Source of the DNA: Hymenobacter sp. HSC-4F20
Lineage (GTDB): Bacteria > Bacteroidota > Bacteroidia > Cytophagales > Hymenobacteraceae
Direction: 5' to 3'
Assembly: GCF_019599275.1 (NCBI RefSeq)
Contig: NZ_JAHZTD010000001.1
Location: 558,001 to 622,000, forward strand
Length of the DNA: 64,000 nt
Below, piece by piece: positions 57,341 through 64,000 of this stretch. The notes beneath the pieces are model-generated. The model had not been told where the DNA came from, searched no databases, and saw nothing but the letters and a program-made list of their open reading frames with translations. A program made the translations under genes and the position numbers. Numbering within the stretch: position 1 is the first letter of the stretch; each line of letters opens with the position of its first letter.

Positions 57341-60300
57341 TTAGAAGTTCACCTGCAGGCCGCCCGTGTACGAGCGGATGTTGGGGTAGCTGCCGTCGTC
57401 AACACCGCGGCCAAACACCCCGATGCCGGGCGTTTCCGGGTCGAAGCCGGTGTATTTGGTCACGGTAAACACGTTGCGGCCCGTCACGTAGAAGCGCACG
57501 CTGCCCAGGCCCGGCACGTAGTTGGTCACTGCTTTGGGTAGGGTGTAGCCAATCTGGATGTTGCGCAGGCGCAGGTAGCTGCCATCCTCCACCCAGCGGG
57601 TGGTCTGGCGCAGAGTGTTCATGCCGTTGCTACCCCCTTGCACCAGCCGGGGCGTGGTGGTAGAGCGGTTTTCTTCGGTCCAGGGCTCCACGTCGCGGCG
57701 GAAGTTGGTCTGGCCATCCAGCTGGTCGAGGGAGGCACGGGTGGAGTTGAACACGTCGTTGCCGGTAACGCCCTGGAAGAATAGGCTAACATCCACGCCC
57801 TTGTAGGCCGCGTTTAGGTTCAGACCAAACTGCAGCTTGGGGAAGGGGTTGCCTACAAAGCGGCGGTCCTTGTCGGTGTTAATGGTGCCGTCGCCGTCCA
57901 CGTCTTCGTACTTCACGTCACCGGGCTTGGCCATGGGCTGAATCACCTTGCCCTCCGCATTCTTGTAGTTATCAATTTCCTCCTGGCTCTGGAAGATGCC
58001 CGCCATCGGAATCAGGAACAGCCGGCTGATAGGCTGGCCCACCGTGGTGCGGGTCAGGTTCAAAGCGCCCGGGATGTTGGGCTGCAGCTCCGAGAGGGCC
58101 AGTACCTTGTTCTTGATGGTGGTCAGGGACAAATCGGCGCCGTAGGTGAAGGCGCTGCGGTTTTCGTGGTAGCCCAAGGCCAGCTCGAAGCCCTTGTTCT
58201 CGATTTCGCCCAGGTTGGTGTAAGGTGCCGCGTTGTAGCTGCCCAGATAGGTAGGCAGGGGCGGGTTTACCAAGGCGTTCTTGGTGTTGGAAATGTAGTA
58301 GTCGGCGGCCAGCGTGATGCGGTCATCCAGCAGGCCCAGGTCAAAGCCTACGTCCTTGGTGTAGCGCTCTTCCCAGCGGATGTTCCGGCTTTCCAATCCA
58401 ATCTGAATGGCGCCGTTGGTGATGACCTGGCCCGTGCCGAGCACGTAGTTCACGTTCTGGTTTACGGTGGCTTGGTAGAGGTAGGAGCCAGGCAGGTTGT
58501 CGTTGCCGTTTACGCCGTAGCTGGCCCGCAGCTTCAGGTTGCTTACCATCGGGAGGGCATCCTTGAAGAATTGCTCCTCGCTCAGGCGCCAGCCCACGGA
58601 AGCCGCCCCGAAGTTGCCGAACTGGCGGGTGCGGTCGAAGCGGGACGAGCCGTCGCGGCGGAAGCTGGCCGTGAGCAGGTAGCGGTTCTTGAAGTCGTAG
58701 GTAGCCTGCGTGAAGTAGGAGCGCTTGGCCCAGGCATCGAGGCCGCCGCCCACCGTGGCGCTGGAGGCCAGCGTACCGGCGTTGAGCACGAAGTAGTACT
58801 GGGGCACCGACTGGAAGCCCGTGGTGCGGCCCGACGTGTTGTCGAAATCGTACTTCTGCTCCGAGTACCCGACAATGGCGTTTACGCTGTGGTCGCCGAA
58901 GCGCTTATTGAAGTTCAGGGTGTTTTCCACCAGCAGCGTCCGCTGGGTGCCCCGGTTTTCAAACAGGTAGGTCTGGCCCTCGTCGGGGTCACCGAGGCGG
59001 ATGCGGCCTTCCCGGCGGGCGTCCTTGTCAGCAAACAGGTGCATCTCCAGGCCCAGGTTCAGCCGGTAGGAGAGGAAGTCGAAAAACGAGAATTCGGCGT
59101 TGGCGCTGCCCTGCAGTCGGTCGTTGGTCTGGGTGTTATTGCGGATCAACTGGGCCCCCACGGGGTTCACGGAGTAGTTGAACAGGGCCGCGTTGCCGTA
59201 GCCGAAGCCGCTGGTGGTGGCGGGGTCGCGCACCGGAATGCCCGGCAGCATAGTCAGCACATCCACGAAGGCCACGTTGTTGAGCAGGGTGGTGTTGATG
59301 TGCGTCAGCAGGGCGCTCTGCCCCAACTTGAGCCGGCCCCGGGTCAGCCCCGAGTTCAGGCGCACACTGTAGCGCTCAAACTTCGGCCCTTTTACTACCC
59401 CCTCCTGGTTGAAGTACCCCCCGGAAATAAGGAAGTTGGTGGCGTTTTTATCCGACTGGCTACCCCCCGAAAACGTCAGGTTGTAGTCCTGAATCCGGCC
59501 AGTCTGGAAGAACTCCTTCTGCCAGTCCGTGTCAATGGCGTTGGTGAAGGTGCCACCGGCCTTATCAGCCCCGGGCAGGGGAGCTACGCCGGCGTTGCGG
59601 TAGGCCACCGCGCTACGGTCGGCCCACTCGCTGTGGTTGGTCAGGTCGTAGGTTTTGTAGATGCTCTCGGCGCCCATGTAGCCGTTGAAGCTCACCTTGG
59701 GCGCCCCGGAAGCGCCCCGCTTCGTGGTTACCACAATCACCCCGTTGGCCCCGCGGGAGCCGTACACGGCCGTCGAGGAAGCATCCTTGAGCACGGTCAC
59801 CGACTCGATGTCGTTGGGGCTCACGTCGCGGATGTTGTCGGTCCAGAGGCCATCCACCACGTAGAGCGGGTTGCTACCATTGGAAAAGCTGCCGATGCCG
59901 CGGATGACGATGTTTGGTACGGCTCCGGGCGCGCCCGAGCCCTCTACCTGCACCCCCGGCGTGCGGCCCTGAATGGCCTGCGCCAGCGTAGGAACCGGAG
60001 TTTTAGCCGATTCCTTGACGTCGAGGCTGCTTACGGAGCTGGTGAGGTTCTGCCGGTCCTGGGCCAGGTAGCCTACCACTACCACTTCGGAAAGGGCGCG
60101 GCTATCGGGGGCCAGCGAGATGCTGATGTTGGTCTGCCCGTTCACGGGTACCTCCTGCGAGGTATAGCCGACAAAGGAAATCTGGAGGGTGCCGTTGTCA
60201 GGGGCCGTGAGGCTGAAGCGGCCATCGGCGTCAGTCTGGGTGCCGGTGGTGGTGCCTTTGACAATGACGTTTACGCCCGGCAGCCCGGCGCCTTTTTCAT

Positions 60301-60463
60301 CAACAATCCGCCCGGTAACGGTAATGTCAGCCTGGACTGTCGTAACCGAGGGCATGGGAGAAGTAGCAGCGGTAGCCGTGGCAGCTAGCACAGGCTGCAG
60401 TGGGAGGCAGCAGAGCAGGGCTGGAACAGCAACCCGGCGCAGTTTGGGTACAGGCTTTTTCAT
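57341..60463 (-). CDS. SusC/RagA TonB-dependent transporter of the arabinan locus
   Basis: A 1040-residue outer-membrane transporter. The ATG at 60463 (MKKPVPKLRR) is chosen over a TTG two codons upstream. After the signal peptide comes the carboxypeptidase-like domain (VTGRIVDEKGAGLPGVNVIV), the plug (EVVVVGYLAQ, NIVIRGIGSFSN, YVVDGLWTDNI) and the barrel, ending TGGLQVNF. There is no STN domain, so regulation is not through an ECF sigma factor; instead two LacI-type operators lie 32-73 bp upstream. It imports arabino-oligosaccharides made by the surface GH43 enzymes. A TCCCAC box is 12 bp before the start. Confidence 0.95.
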   Translation of the reverse strand: MKKPVPKLRRVAVPALLCCLPLQPVLAATATAATSPMPSVTTVQADITVTGRIVDEKGAGLPGVNVIVKGTTTGTQTDADGRFSLTAPDNGTLQISFVGYTSQEVPVNGQTNISISLAPDSRALSEVVVVGYLAQDRQNLTSSVSSLDVKESAKTPVPTLAQAIQGRTPGVQVEGSGAPGAVPNIVIRGIGSFSNGSNPLYVVDGLWTDNIRDVSPNDIESVTVLKDASSTAVYGSRGANGVIVVTTKRGASGAPKVSFNGYMGAESIYKTYDLTNHSEWADRSAVAYRNAGVAPLPGADKAGGTFTNAIDTDWQKEFFQTGRIQDYNLTFSGGSQSDKNATNFLISGGYFNQEGVVKGPKFERYSVRLNSGLTRGRLKLGQSALLTHINTTLLNNVAFVDVLTMLPGIPVRDPATTSGFGYGNAALFNYSVNPVGAQLIRNNTQTNDRLQGSANAEFSFFDFLSYRLNLGLEMHLFADKDARREGRIRLGDPDEGQTYLFENRGTQRTLLVENTLNFNKRFGDHSVNAIVGYSEQKYDFDNTSGRTTGFQSVPQYYFVLNAGTLASSATVGGGLDAWAKRSYFTQATYDFKNRYLLTASFRRDGSSRFDRTRQFGNFGAASVGWRLSEEQFFKDALPMVSNLKLRASYGVNGNDNLPGSYLYQATVNQNVNYVLGTGQVITNGAIQIGLESRNIRWEERYTKDVGFDLGLLDDRITLAADYYISNTKNALVNPPLPTYLGSYNAAPYTNLGEIENKGFELALGYHENRSAFTYGADLSLTTIKNKVLALSELQPNIPGALNLTRTTVGQPISRLFLIPMAGIFQSQEEIDNYKNAEGKVIQPMAKPGDVKYEDVDGDGTINTDKDRRFVGNPFPKLQFGLNLNAAYKGVDVSLFFQGVTGNDVFNSTRASLDQLDGQTNFRRDVEPWTEENRSTTTPRLVQGGSNGMNTLRQTTRWVEDGSYLRLRNIQIGYTLPKAVTNYVPGLGSVRFYVTGRNVFTVTKYTGFDPETPGIGVFGRGVDDGSYPNIRSYTGGLQVNF

Positions 60464-60494
60464 GAACAAGGGGTGTGGGAATTAAGCAATGCTA

Positions 60495-60510
60495 ACACAA
60501 TCGTTTGTGT
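60495..60510. promoter_or_regulatory. LacI-type operator upstream of susC (site 1)
   Basis: ACACAATCGTTTGTGT is identical to the operator at 52792-52807. A weak -7 box on the minus strand (TAGCATTG, 60493-60486) lies next to it, so a bound repressor would block the promoter. Confidence 0.75.
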
Positions 60511-60520
60511 TATTCAGTCT

Positions 60521-60536
60521 TCACAATCGTTTGTGT
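60521..60536. promoter_or_regulatory. LacI-type operator upstream of susC (site 2)
   Basis: TCACAATCGTTTGTGT differs from site 1 only at the first base. The two sites are 26 bp apart centre to centre, about two and a half helical turns. Confidence 0.72.
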
Positions 60537-60984
60537 ATAGAGGTACAAAAAAAGGTTCGAGGAGAAATACGGACCTGGGGAAGGTCACCAGAGGCTAGGC
60601 ACGAAAACGCTACTGGCCTGAACTGGTGAATTGAGTGAGTAAGATTAGCGAAATCGTAACAAATTACCAACAAATTATTACAGCTCTTTTTTTTAGAGTG
60701 ACTACTTACTTAGTGGTAAGGGTGCCTCCCGGGCGGTGCATCTCTGTTTTCAGGCGCCGAAGTACAGGCTCTGTATCCTACCAGGGATACGGCCGCTAGC
60801 CTAGGTTTAGGTACCTGAAGTTGAATAGCAGAGGGGTATATACTTCACCGCTCACGCAAAATCGGAGTATGCTGAATATACCTACCAGATGTATAGGAGG
60901 GCCTCAGTGGGCTACCTTACCAAACACTGATCCATTGTGCTACCCCCTTGTGTGGGCGACGTATTCGGTGTTGGGGTAACAACT

Positions 60985-61022
60985 GAGGCTCCTTTTAACG
61001 TCTTACTAAGGAAAGCAGCCTC
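60985..61022 (-). terminator. Possible terminator after the MFS gene
   Basis: GAGGCT...CCTT pairs with AAGG...AGCCTC across a 12-nt loop with a small bulge, 39 bp past the stop at 61061. The tail is only moderately T-rich. Moderate confidence. Confidence 0.5.
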
Positions 61023-61060
61023 CTAACCGTACGGATGTTATAGAGAAGCCAGGGGCAAGA

Positions 61061-62221
61061 TTACGCTACCTGTTTTGCTTGCCGGGCCGGCGCTGGTAAC
61101 GCGGCAAGTATGCCGATAGCAGCCCCGAGCCCTGCCACTAGCGCAAACGACACCCGCAGGCTGGAAACTTCAGCCACTAACCCAATTAAAGGCGGCCCCA
61201 GCAGAAACCCCAGGTAGCCGATGGTGGAAACCATGGCCAGCGCTACCCCCGGCGACACCGTAGTAGCTTGGCCAGCCGCGCTGTAAGCCAGGGGCGTTAC
61301 GGAAGCAATGCCAAAGCCCACTAGCAGGAAACCCAACACGGCGGGAATAAAAGCGGGCCACGCTACGGCCAGCAACAGCCCCGCCGTAATCAACAAGCTG
61401 CTGAGCTGGAGCATACGGTTGGTGCCGTACCGATGAGTAAAGAGGTCGGAGATAAAGCGGCCCAGAGCCATGGTGCTCATGCAGGCTACGTAGCCTGCCG
61501 TCACCAGAGTAGCATCGGGGCGCACCACCCGCTGGAAATACACCCCGCTCCAATCGAACATGCAGCCTTCGCAAAGCATACCGCAGAAGGCAATCAGGCC
61601 AATGCGGAGCAGGTAGGGCTCCGGGCGGCGCAGGCTGGGGCCGCCGGCCTCAGCGCCGGCATCCTGGGGCAGGGTGCGCCGATGGGCCAGCACCGTAAGC
61701 ACCAGGCCTACCCCCAATACCAGCAGAAAGTGCCAAAGCGGCGTCTGGTGCCAGCGAATAAGGAGGGTGCCAAGGGCCCCGCCCAGAAAGCCCGCCAAGC
61801 TCCAAAGGCCGTGGAAGCTGGCCATGATGGGCTTGCCGTACGCTGCTTGCACCCCAATAGCCTGGGTGTTGACGGAGATGTTGAGCAGGTTACCGGCGAA
61901 GCCAAACAGCACCAAGCTCCCGGCCAGGCTCCAGAAGCCCGGCGCCCAGCCCAGCAACGGCAGAAACCCCGCGTACAGACAGGTAGCCACCAGCACTACC
62001 ACCCGGCTACCGTAGGTGTGCACCAGCCACCCTGCCACTGGCAGCGCCAGCATGGAGCCCACCGGCAAGGCTAGCAGCAGCTTGCCCAATTCTCCTTCAC
62101 TCAACCCCAGCTTCAACCCAATATCCGGAATCCGGGAGGCCCAGGAAGCAAAACACAGCCCCGCCACGAAAAACAACACGCTGACCGCTACGCGGCGCTG
62201 GGCCGGCCTGATTTCAGCCAT
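61061..62221 (-). CDS. MFS transporter, YbjJ-like
   Basis: A 386-residue inner-membrane protein with 12 predicted helices. The start at 62221 (MAEIRPAQRR) fits the family. The first helix has VLFFVAGLCFASWASRIPDI, a hallmark of the YbjJ branch of the MFS; NLLNISVNTQAIGVQ and MASFHGLWSLAGFLGG are also typical, as is FDWSGVYF. The transported compound is unknown for most of the branch. A terminator stem lies directly upstream and a hairpin downstream, so it appears to be a single-gene unit, not part of the arabinose operon. Confidence 0.88.
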   Translation of the reverse strand: MAEIRPAQRRVAVSVLFFVAGLCFASWASRIPDIGLKLGLSEGELGKLLLALPVGSMLALPVAGWLVHTYGSRVVVLVATCLYAGFLPLLGWAPGFWSLAGSLVLFGFAGNLLNISVNTQAIGVQAAYGKPIMASFHGLWSLAGFLGGALGTLLIRWHQTPLWHFLLVLGVGLVLTVLAHRRTLPQDAGAEAGGPSLRRPEPYLLRIGLIAFCGMLCEGCMFDWSGVYFQRVVRPDATLVTAGYVACMSTMALGRFISDLFTHRYGTNRMLQLSSLLITAGLLLAVAWPAFIPAVLGFLLVGFGIASVTPLAYSAAGQATTVSPGVALAMVSTIGYLGFLLGPPLIGLVAEVSSLRVSFALVAGLGAAIGILAALPAPARQAKQVA

Positions 62222-62240
62222 AGAAAAAGTAGGTAAAAAC

Positions 62241-62270
62241 AACGGGGAGCCACCTGAGTAGCTCCCCGTT
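62241..62270 (-). terminator. Terminator between transaldolase and the MFS gene
   Basis: A perfect 10-bp stem AACGGGGAGC/GCTCCCCGTT with a 10-nt loop is followed on the minus strand by GTTTTTACC. It ends only about 20 bp before the MFS start codon. It stops read-through from the transaldolase side and could act as an attenuator for the MFS gene. Confidence 0.75.
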
Positions 62271-62276
62271 GGTAAG

Positions 62277-62311
62277 TGTCATTCCAAGCAAAAGCGAGGA
62301 ATCTGGGTTGG
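62277..62311. repeat. Half copy of the TGTCATTCCnAGC repeat
   Basis: TGTCATTCCAAGC and GAGGAATCTGGGTTGG match the left part of the repeat at 39167-39248 and 22010-22087, but no right arm is seen. It lies directly beside the full repeat at 62354-62454. Confidence 0.6.
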
Positions 62312-62353
62312 TAGCTCAGCATGGGACAGGAAGCAGAGCTTCCCCACCTGATC

Positions 62354-62454
62354 GTCGTGCTGAGCTTGTCGAAGCATCTCTACCGCTTTGTTGAATCGTT
62401 GCCAGGCCAGGTGATTAGCCAGAGGTAGAGATGCTTCGACAAGCTCAGTGTGAC
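62354..62454. repeat. TGAGCTTGTCGAAGCATCTCTACC palindromic intergenic repeat (copy e)
   Basis: Arms at 62354-62384 and 62424-62454 are 31-bp reverse complements with three mismatches near the outer end; the inner 24 bp (from CTGAGCTTGTCG) pair perfectly. The loop is about 40 nt. The stretch lies between the transaldolase stop and the MFS terminator. Confidence 0.85.
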
Positions 62455-62530
62455 AATACTATTACACTAGTACAACGTCAGCACTCGGGATGCTTCAGCA
62501 CCTCAACTCAATGGAGCGTCCCAATTCAGG

Positions 62531-63661
62531 CTACGCCGTAGCGCCGGCCAGAGCTTCCTGGCGCTTCTGCTCCAGCACGTTCATCAGCTTGCCGAAGGGC
62601 TCGGTAAACTTCTGGGCGCCTTCCTGCTCCAACTGGTTGGTTAGGGCTTCCAGGTCAAGGCCGAGTTCGGGCAGACGGTCCAGGACGGCTACTTCCTGCT
62701 TGTCGGCGAGGCGGTTGGCGGGCTTGCCTTTGGCACGATAGAAGTCGAGGGTTTCAACCGGAATGGTATTCACCGTGTTGGGGCCAATGAGGGCTTCCAC
62801 GTACTTCAGGTCGTCGTACTTGGGGTTTTTGTTGCCGGTGCTGGCCCACAGCAGACGCTGGGGCTGGGCTCCCTGAGCCTTCAGGGCTTCCCAACGCGGA
62901 CCGGCAAAGATTTCCTCAAACACCTCGTAGGCTCGTTTGGCGCTGGCAATGGCTACTTCGCCTACCAGGCTCTGGGCCAGCTGCCCTTTTTCGCCGCCCT
63001 CGGCCGCTAGTTTTTCCAGCTTGGGGTCAATCAGCACGTCGATGCGCGAGAGAAAGAAGCTGGCCACCGAATCCAGCCGCTTCACCGGCTGGCCGGCTTT
63101 CACCCGGTCTTCCAGGCCGGCGAGGTAGGCTTCCGCAACCAGGCGGTAGCGCTCCACACTGAAAATCAAAGTCACGTTCACGTTCACACCAGCCGCAATC
63201 AGCTGCCGGATGGCGGGTAGCCCTTCCAGCGTGGCGGGTACTTTAATCATCACGTTGGGCCGGTTTACTTCTTTCCAGAAGTGCAGGCCTTCGGCTACAG
63301 TACCCTCGGTGTCATTGATGAGGTTAGGCGATACTTCTAAGCTCACGTAGCCGTCGCCGCCGTTTTCGGGGTGGTCGTAGAGGGGGCGGAGCAGGTCGCA
63401 GGCGTGCTGCACATCGGCCACGGCCAGCTTGGCATAGATTTCATCGGCGGAAAGACCTTCTTGGGCAAAGCGGCGGATGTCATCGGCGTAGTCGTCGCTA
63501 CCCGCAATAGCCTTCTCAAAGATGGCCGGGTTCGACGTCACTCCGCGCAGGCCATCTTCAGTAATGAGGCGCTGTAGCTCCCCGTTGTGCAGGATGTTGC
63601 GGCGGATATAGTCCAGCCAAATGCTCTGGCCGAAATCGTGAATAGCAACTAAAGGGTTCAT
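62531..63661 (-). CDS. tal: Transaldolase
   Basis: A 376-residue enzyme of the pentose phosphate pathway that transfers dihydroxyacetone between sugar phosphates. The start at 63661 (MNPLVAIHDFGQSIWLDYIR) is family-typical. Motifs are GLRGVTSNPAIFEKAI, LEVSPNL and the Schiff-base lysine K140 in NVMIKVPAT; the C-terminal part has LLWASTGNKNP and VETLDFYRAKG. It belongs to the longer class that acts as a monomer or dimer. The upstream gene is a probable transketolase, so the two form a unit that would consume xylulose-5-phosphate from the arabinose path. Confidence 0.95.
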   Translation of the reverse strand: MNPLVAIHDFGQSIWLDYIRRNILHNGELQRLITEDGLRGVTSNPAIFEKAIAGSDDYADDIRRFAQEGLSADEIYAKLAVADVQHACDLLRPLYDHPENGGDGYVSLEVSPNLINDTEGTVAEGLHFWKEVNRPNVMIKVPATLEGLPAIRQLIAAGVNVNVTLIFSVERYRLVAEAYLAGLEDRVKAGQPVKRLDSVASFFLSRIDVLIDPKLEKLAAEGGEKGQLAQSLVGEVAIASAKRAYEVFEEIFAGPRWEALKAQGAQPQRLLWASTGNKNPKYDDLKYVEALIGPNTVNTIPVETLDFYRAKGKPANRLADKQEVAVLDRLPELGLDLEALTNQLEQEGAQKFTEPFGKLMNVLEQKRQEALAGATA

Positions 63662-63754
63662 ATAATGCGGGTGTTTCAGAGTTGGAAGGAAAAGAAAGAA
63701 GTACCAAATGAGAAGGACCGCAATCCTCTCCATTTGTCTTTAGTACTACCCTGA

Positions 63755-63840
63755 CCTGTTATCCGGAGCGCAGGGCCTCTATTGCTGACTACCTTATGAA
63801 AGTGCGCCTTCGACAGAGGTTCTTCGCTCCGGATAACAGG
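63755..63840. repeat. CCTGTTATCCGGAGCG palindromic intergenic repeat (copy g)
   Basis: The 16-bp termini CCTGTTATCCGGAGCG and CGCTCCGGATAACAGG are perfect reverse complements around 54 bp. The same termini in imperfect form flank 24364-24461. It separates the transketolase-like gene from transaldolase. Confidence 0.8.
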
Positions 63841-63881
63841 CGAGGAAAGCTGTTGGTAAACAGGGTAAAGCGAAAGAGAAA

Positions 63882-64000
63882 CTACGATAGCACTTCCTTT
63901 TTCTCGATTTCAGAAGGCTGGCCTTGCAGCACTTGCTGGGCTTGCTTTACCACATTCTCCACCGAGAAGCCGAAGTATTCCATTACGGCCTCACCCGGGC
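63882..64000 (-). CDS. Probable transketolase, C-terminal fragment (cut by window edge)
   Basis: The last 38 codons of a minus-strand gene enter from the right edge and stop at 63882-63884. They read PGEAVMEYFGFSVENVV and then a helical, Gln-rich tail ending IEKKEVLS. This resembles the C-terminus of transketolases (...MEYFGFTxENVV). Transaldolase follows directly, which strengthens the call, but too little is visible to be certain; a full transketolase or a separate C-terminal subunit are both possible. Confidence 0.55.
   Translation of the reverse strand, partial: PGEAVMEYFGFSVENVVKQAQQVLQGQPSEIEKKEVLS

Larger units (their letters stand above)
60464..61060. other. Regulatory gap upstream of the arabinan susC
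   Basis: This 597-bp stretch holds a TCCCAC box, two LacI-type operators (60495-60510 and 60521-60536) and, at its right end, a hairpin (60985-61022) for the MFS gene. The middle part (60540-60980) is AT-richer and shows two TAATTTG-like strings near 60655-60680, but no coding frame and no RNA gene I recognise. Confidence 0.55.

Noticed and set aside
58166..60388. A 740-codon open frame on the plus strand, opposite the arabinan SusC gene
   Set aside because: It lies fully within a well-supported SusC gene, has no family motifs and shows the Gly/Val/Ala/His-rich composition expected of the antisense of GC-rich coding DNA. Similar long antisense frames lie opposite most genes here.
60655..60680. 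Two TAATTTG strings as tandem promoters for susC
   Set aside because: Each lacks one spacer base of TAnnTTTG and lies about 200 bp from the start codon, upstream of the LacI-type operators; the evidence is too weak.
1..64000. Strand-biased GGGTAG/GGGTAGG strings resembling KOPS-type octamers
   Set aside because: By eye the string is two to three times commoner on the plus strand, but almost all genes are on the minus strand, where GGGTAG can create stop codons and CTACCC is a favoured codon pair. Gene orientation explains most of the bias.
1..64000. CRISPR array, tRNA, rRNA or insertion sequence
   Set aside because: No regularly spaced repeats, no tRNA-like cloverleaf with a TTC-arm, and no transposase motifs were seen in any gap.

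Overview
The window reads as a Bacteroidetes chromosome of the Cytophagales type, most like Hymenobacter. The evidence is high GC, two SusC/SusD pairs, type IX secretion C-termini on several glycosidases, a FecI/FecR pair feeding a SusC with an STN domain, TAnnTTTG-type promoter boxes and no Shine-Dalgarno sequences. Almost everything is on the minus strand; the one convincing plus-strand gene is 36312-38405. I saw no rRNA, tRNA, CRISPR array, transposase or prophage gene.

Layout, by falling coordinate on the minus strand. (1) 61061-64000: the end of a probable transketolase, a transaldolase and an MFS transporter, separated by palindromic intergenic repeats. (2) 39255-60463: an L-arabinan/arabinose locus. 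It holds SusC/SusD, three GH43 enzymes, GH27, GH127, galM, araB-araD-araA and an SSS sugar symporter. LacI-type operators (core ACACAA-nCGn-TTGTGT) lie upstream of susC and of galM. AraD yields D-xylulose-5-phosphate, which the transaldolase/transketolase pair can consume. (3) 31057-39008: a Tag DNA glycosylase, the plus-strand surface protein with seven propeller-like repeats, a periplasmic molybdenum aldehyde oxidoreductase of the PaoABC type, and a DUF2383-like protein. (4) 19215-30505: a set that looks like oxidative 3-keto-glycoside metabolism. It has a GMC flavoprotein with its Tat-type small subunit and a cytochrome c lipoprotein, a DUF1080 3-keto-glycoside hydrolase, three TIM-barrel isomerases, a Gfo/Idh/MocA oxidoreductase, a permease and a LacI regulator. 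Signal sequences divide these between periplasm and cytoplasm in a way that makes a pathway. (5) 15476-19039: an aldo/keto reductase, an AraC regulator and a DbpA-like helicase. (6) 1-15246: a FecI/FecR-controlled polysaccharide utilization locus with SusC(STN)/SusD, a FucP-type sugar transporter, two GH30 enzymes, a SASA-family esterase and a truncated lipoprotein. GH30 content points to a beta-glucan such as beta-1,6-glucan, but this is not proven.

Three regulatory patterns are the most novel things seen. First, a TCCCAC box directly 5' of the start codon of nine sugar-use genes. Second, a nearly identical 21-bp element upstream of matched promoters at 7948-7980 and 30625-30655, which links loci 4 and 6. 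Third, families of intergenic inverted repeats placed inside and between these operons.
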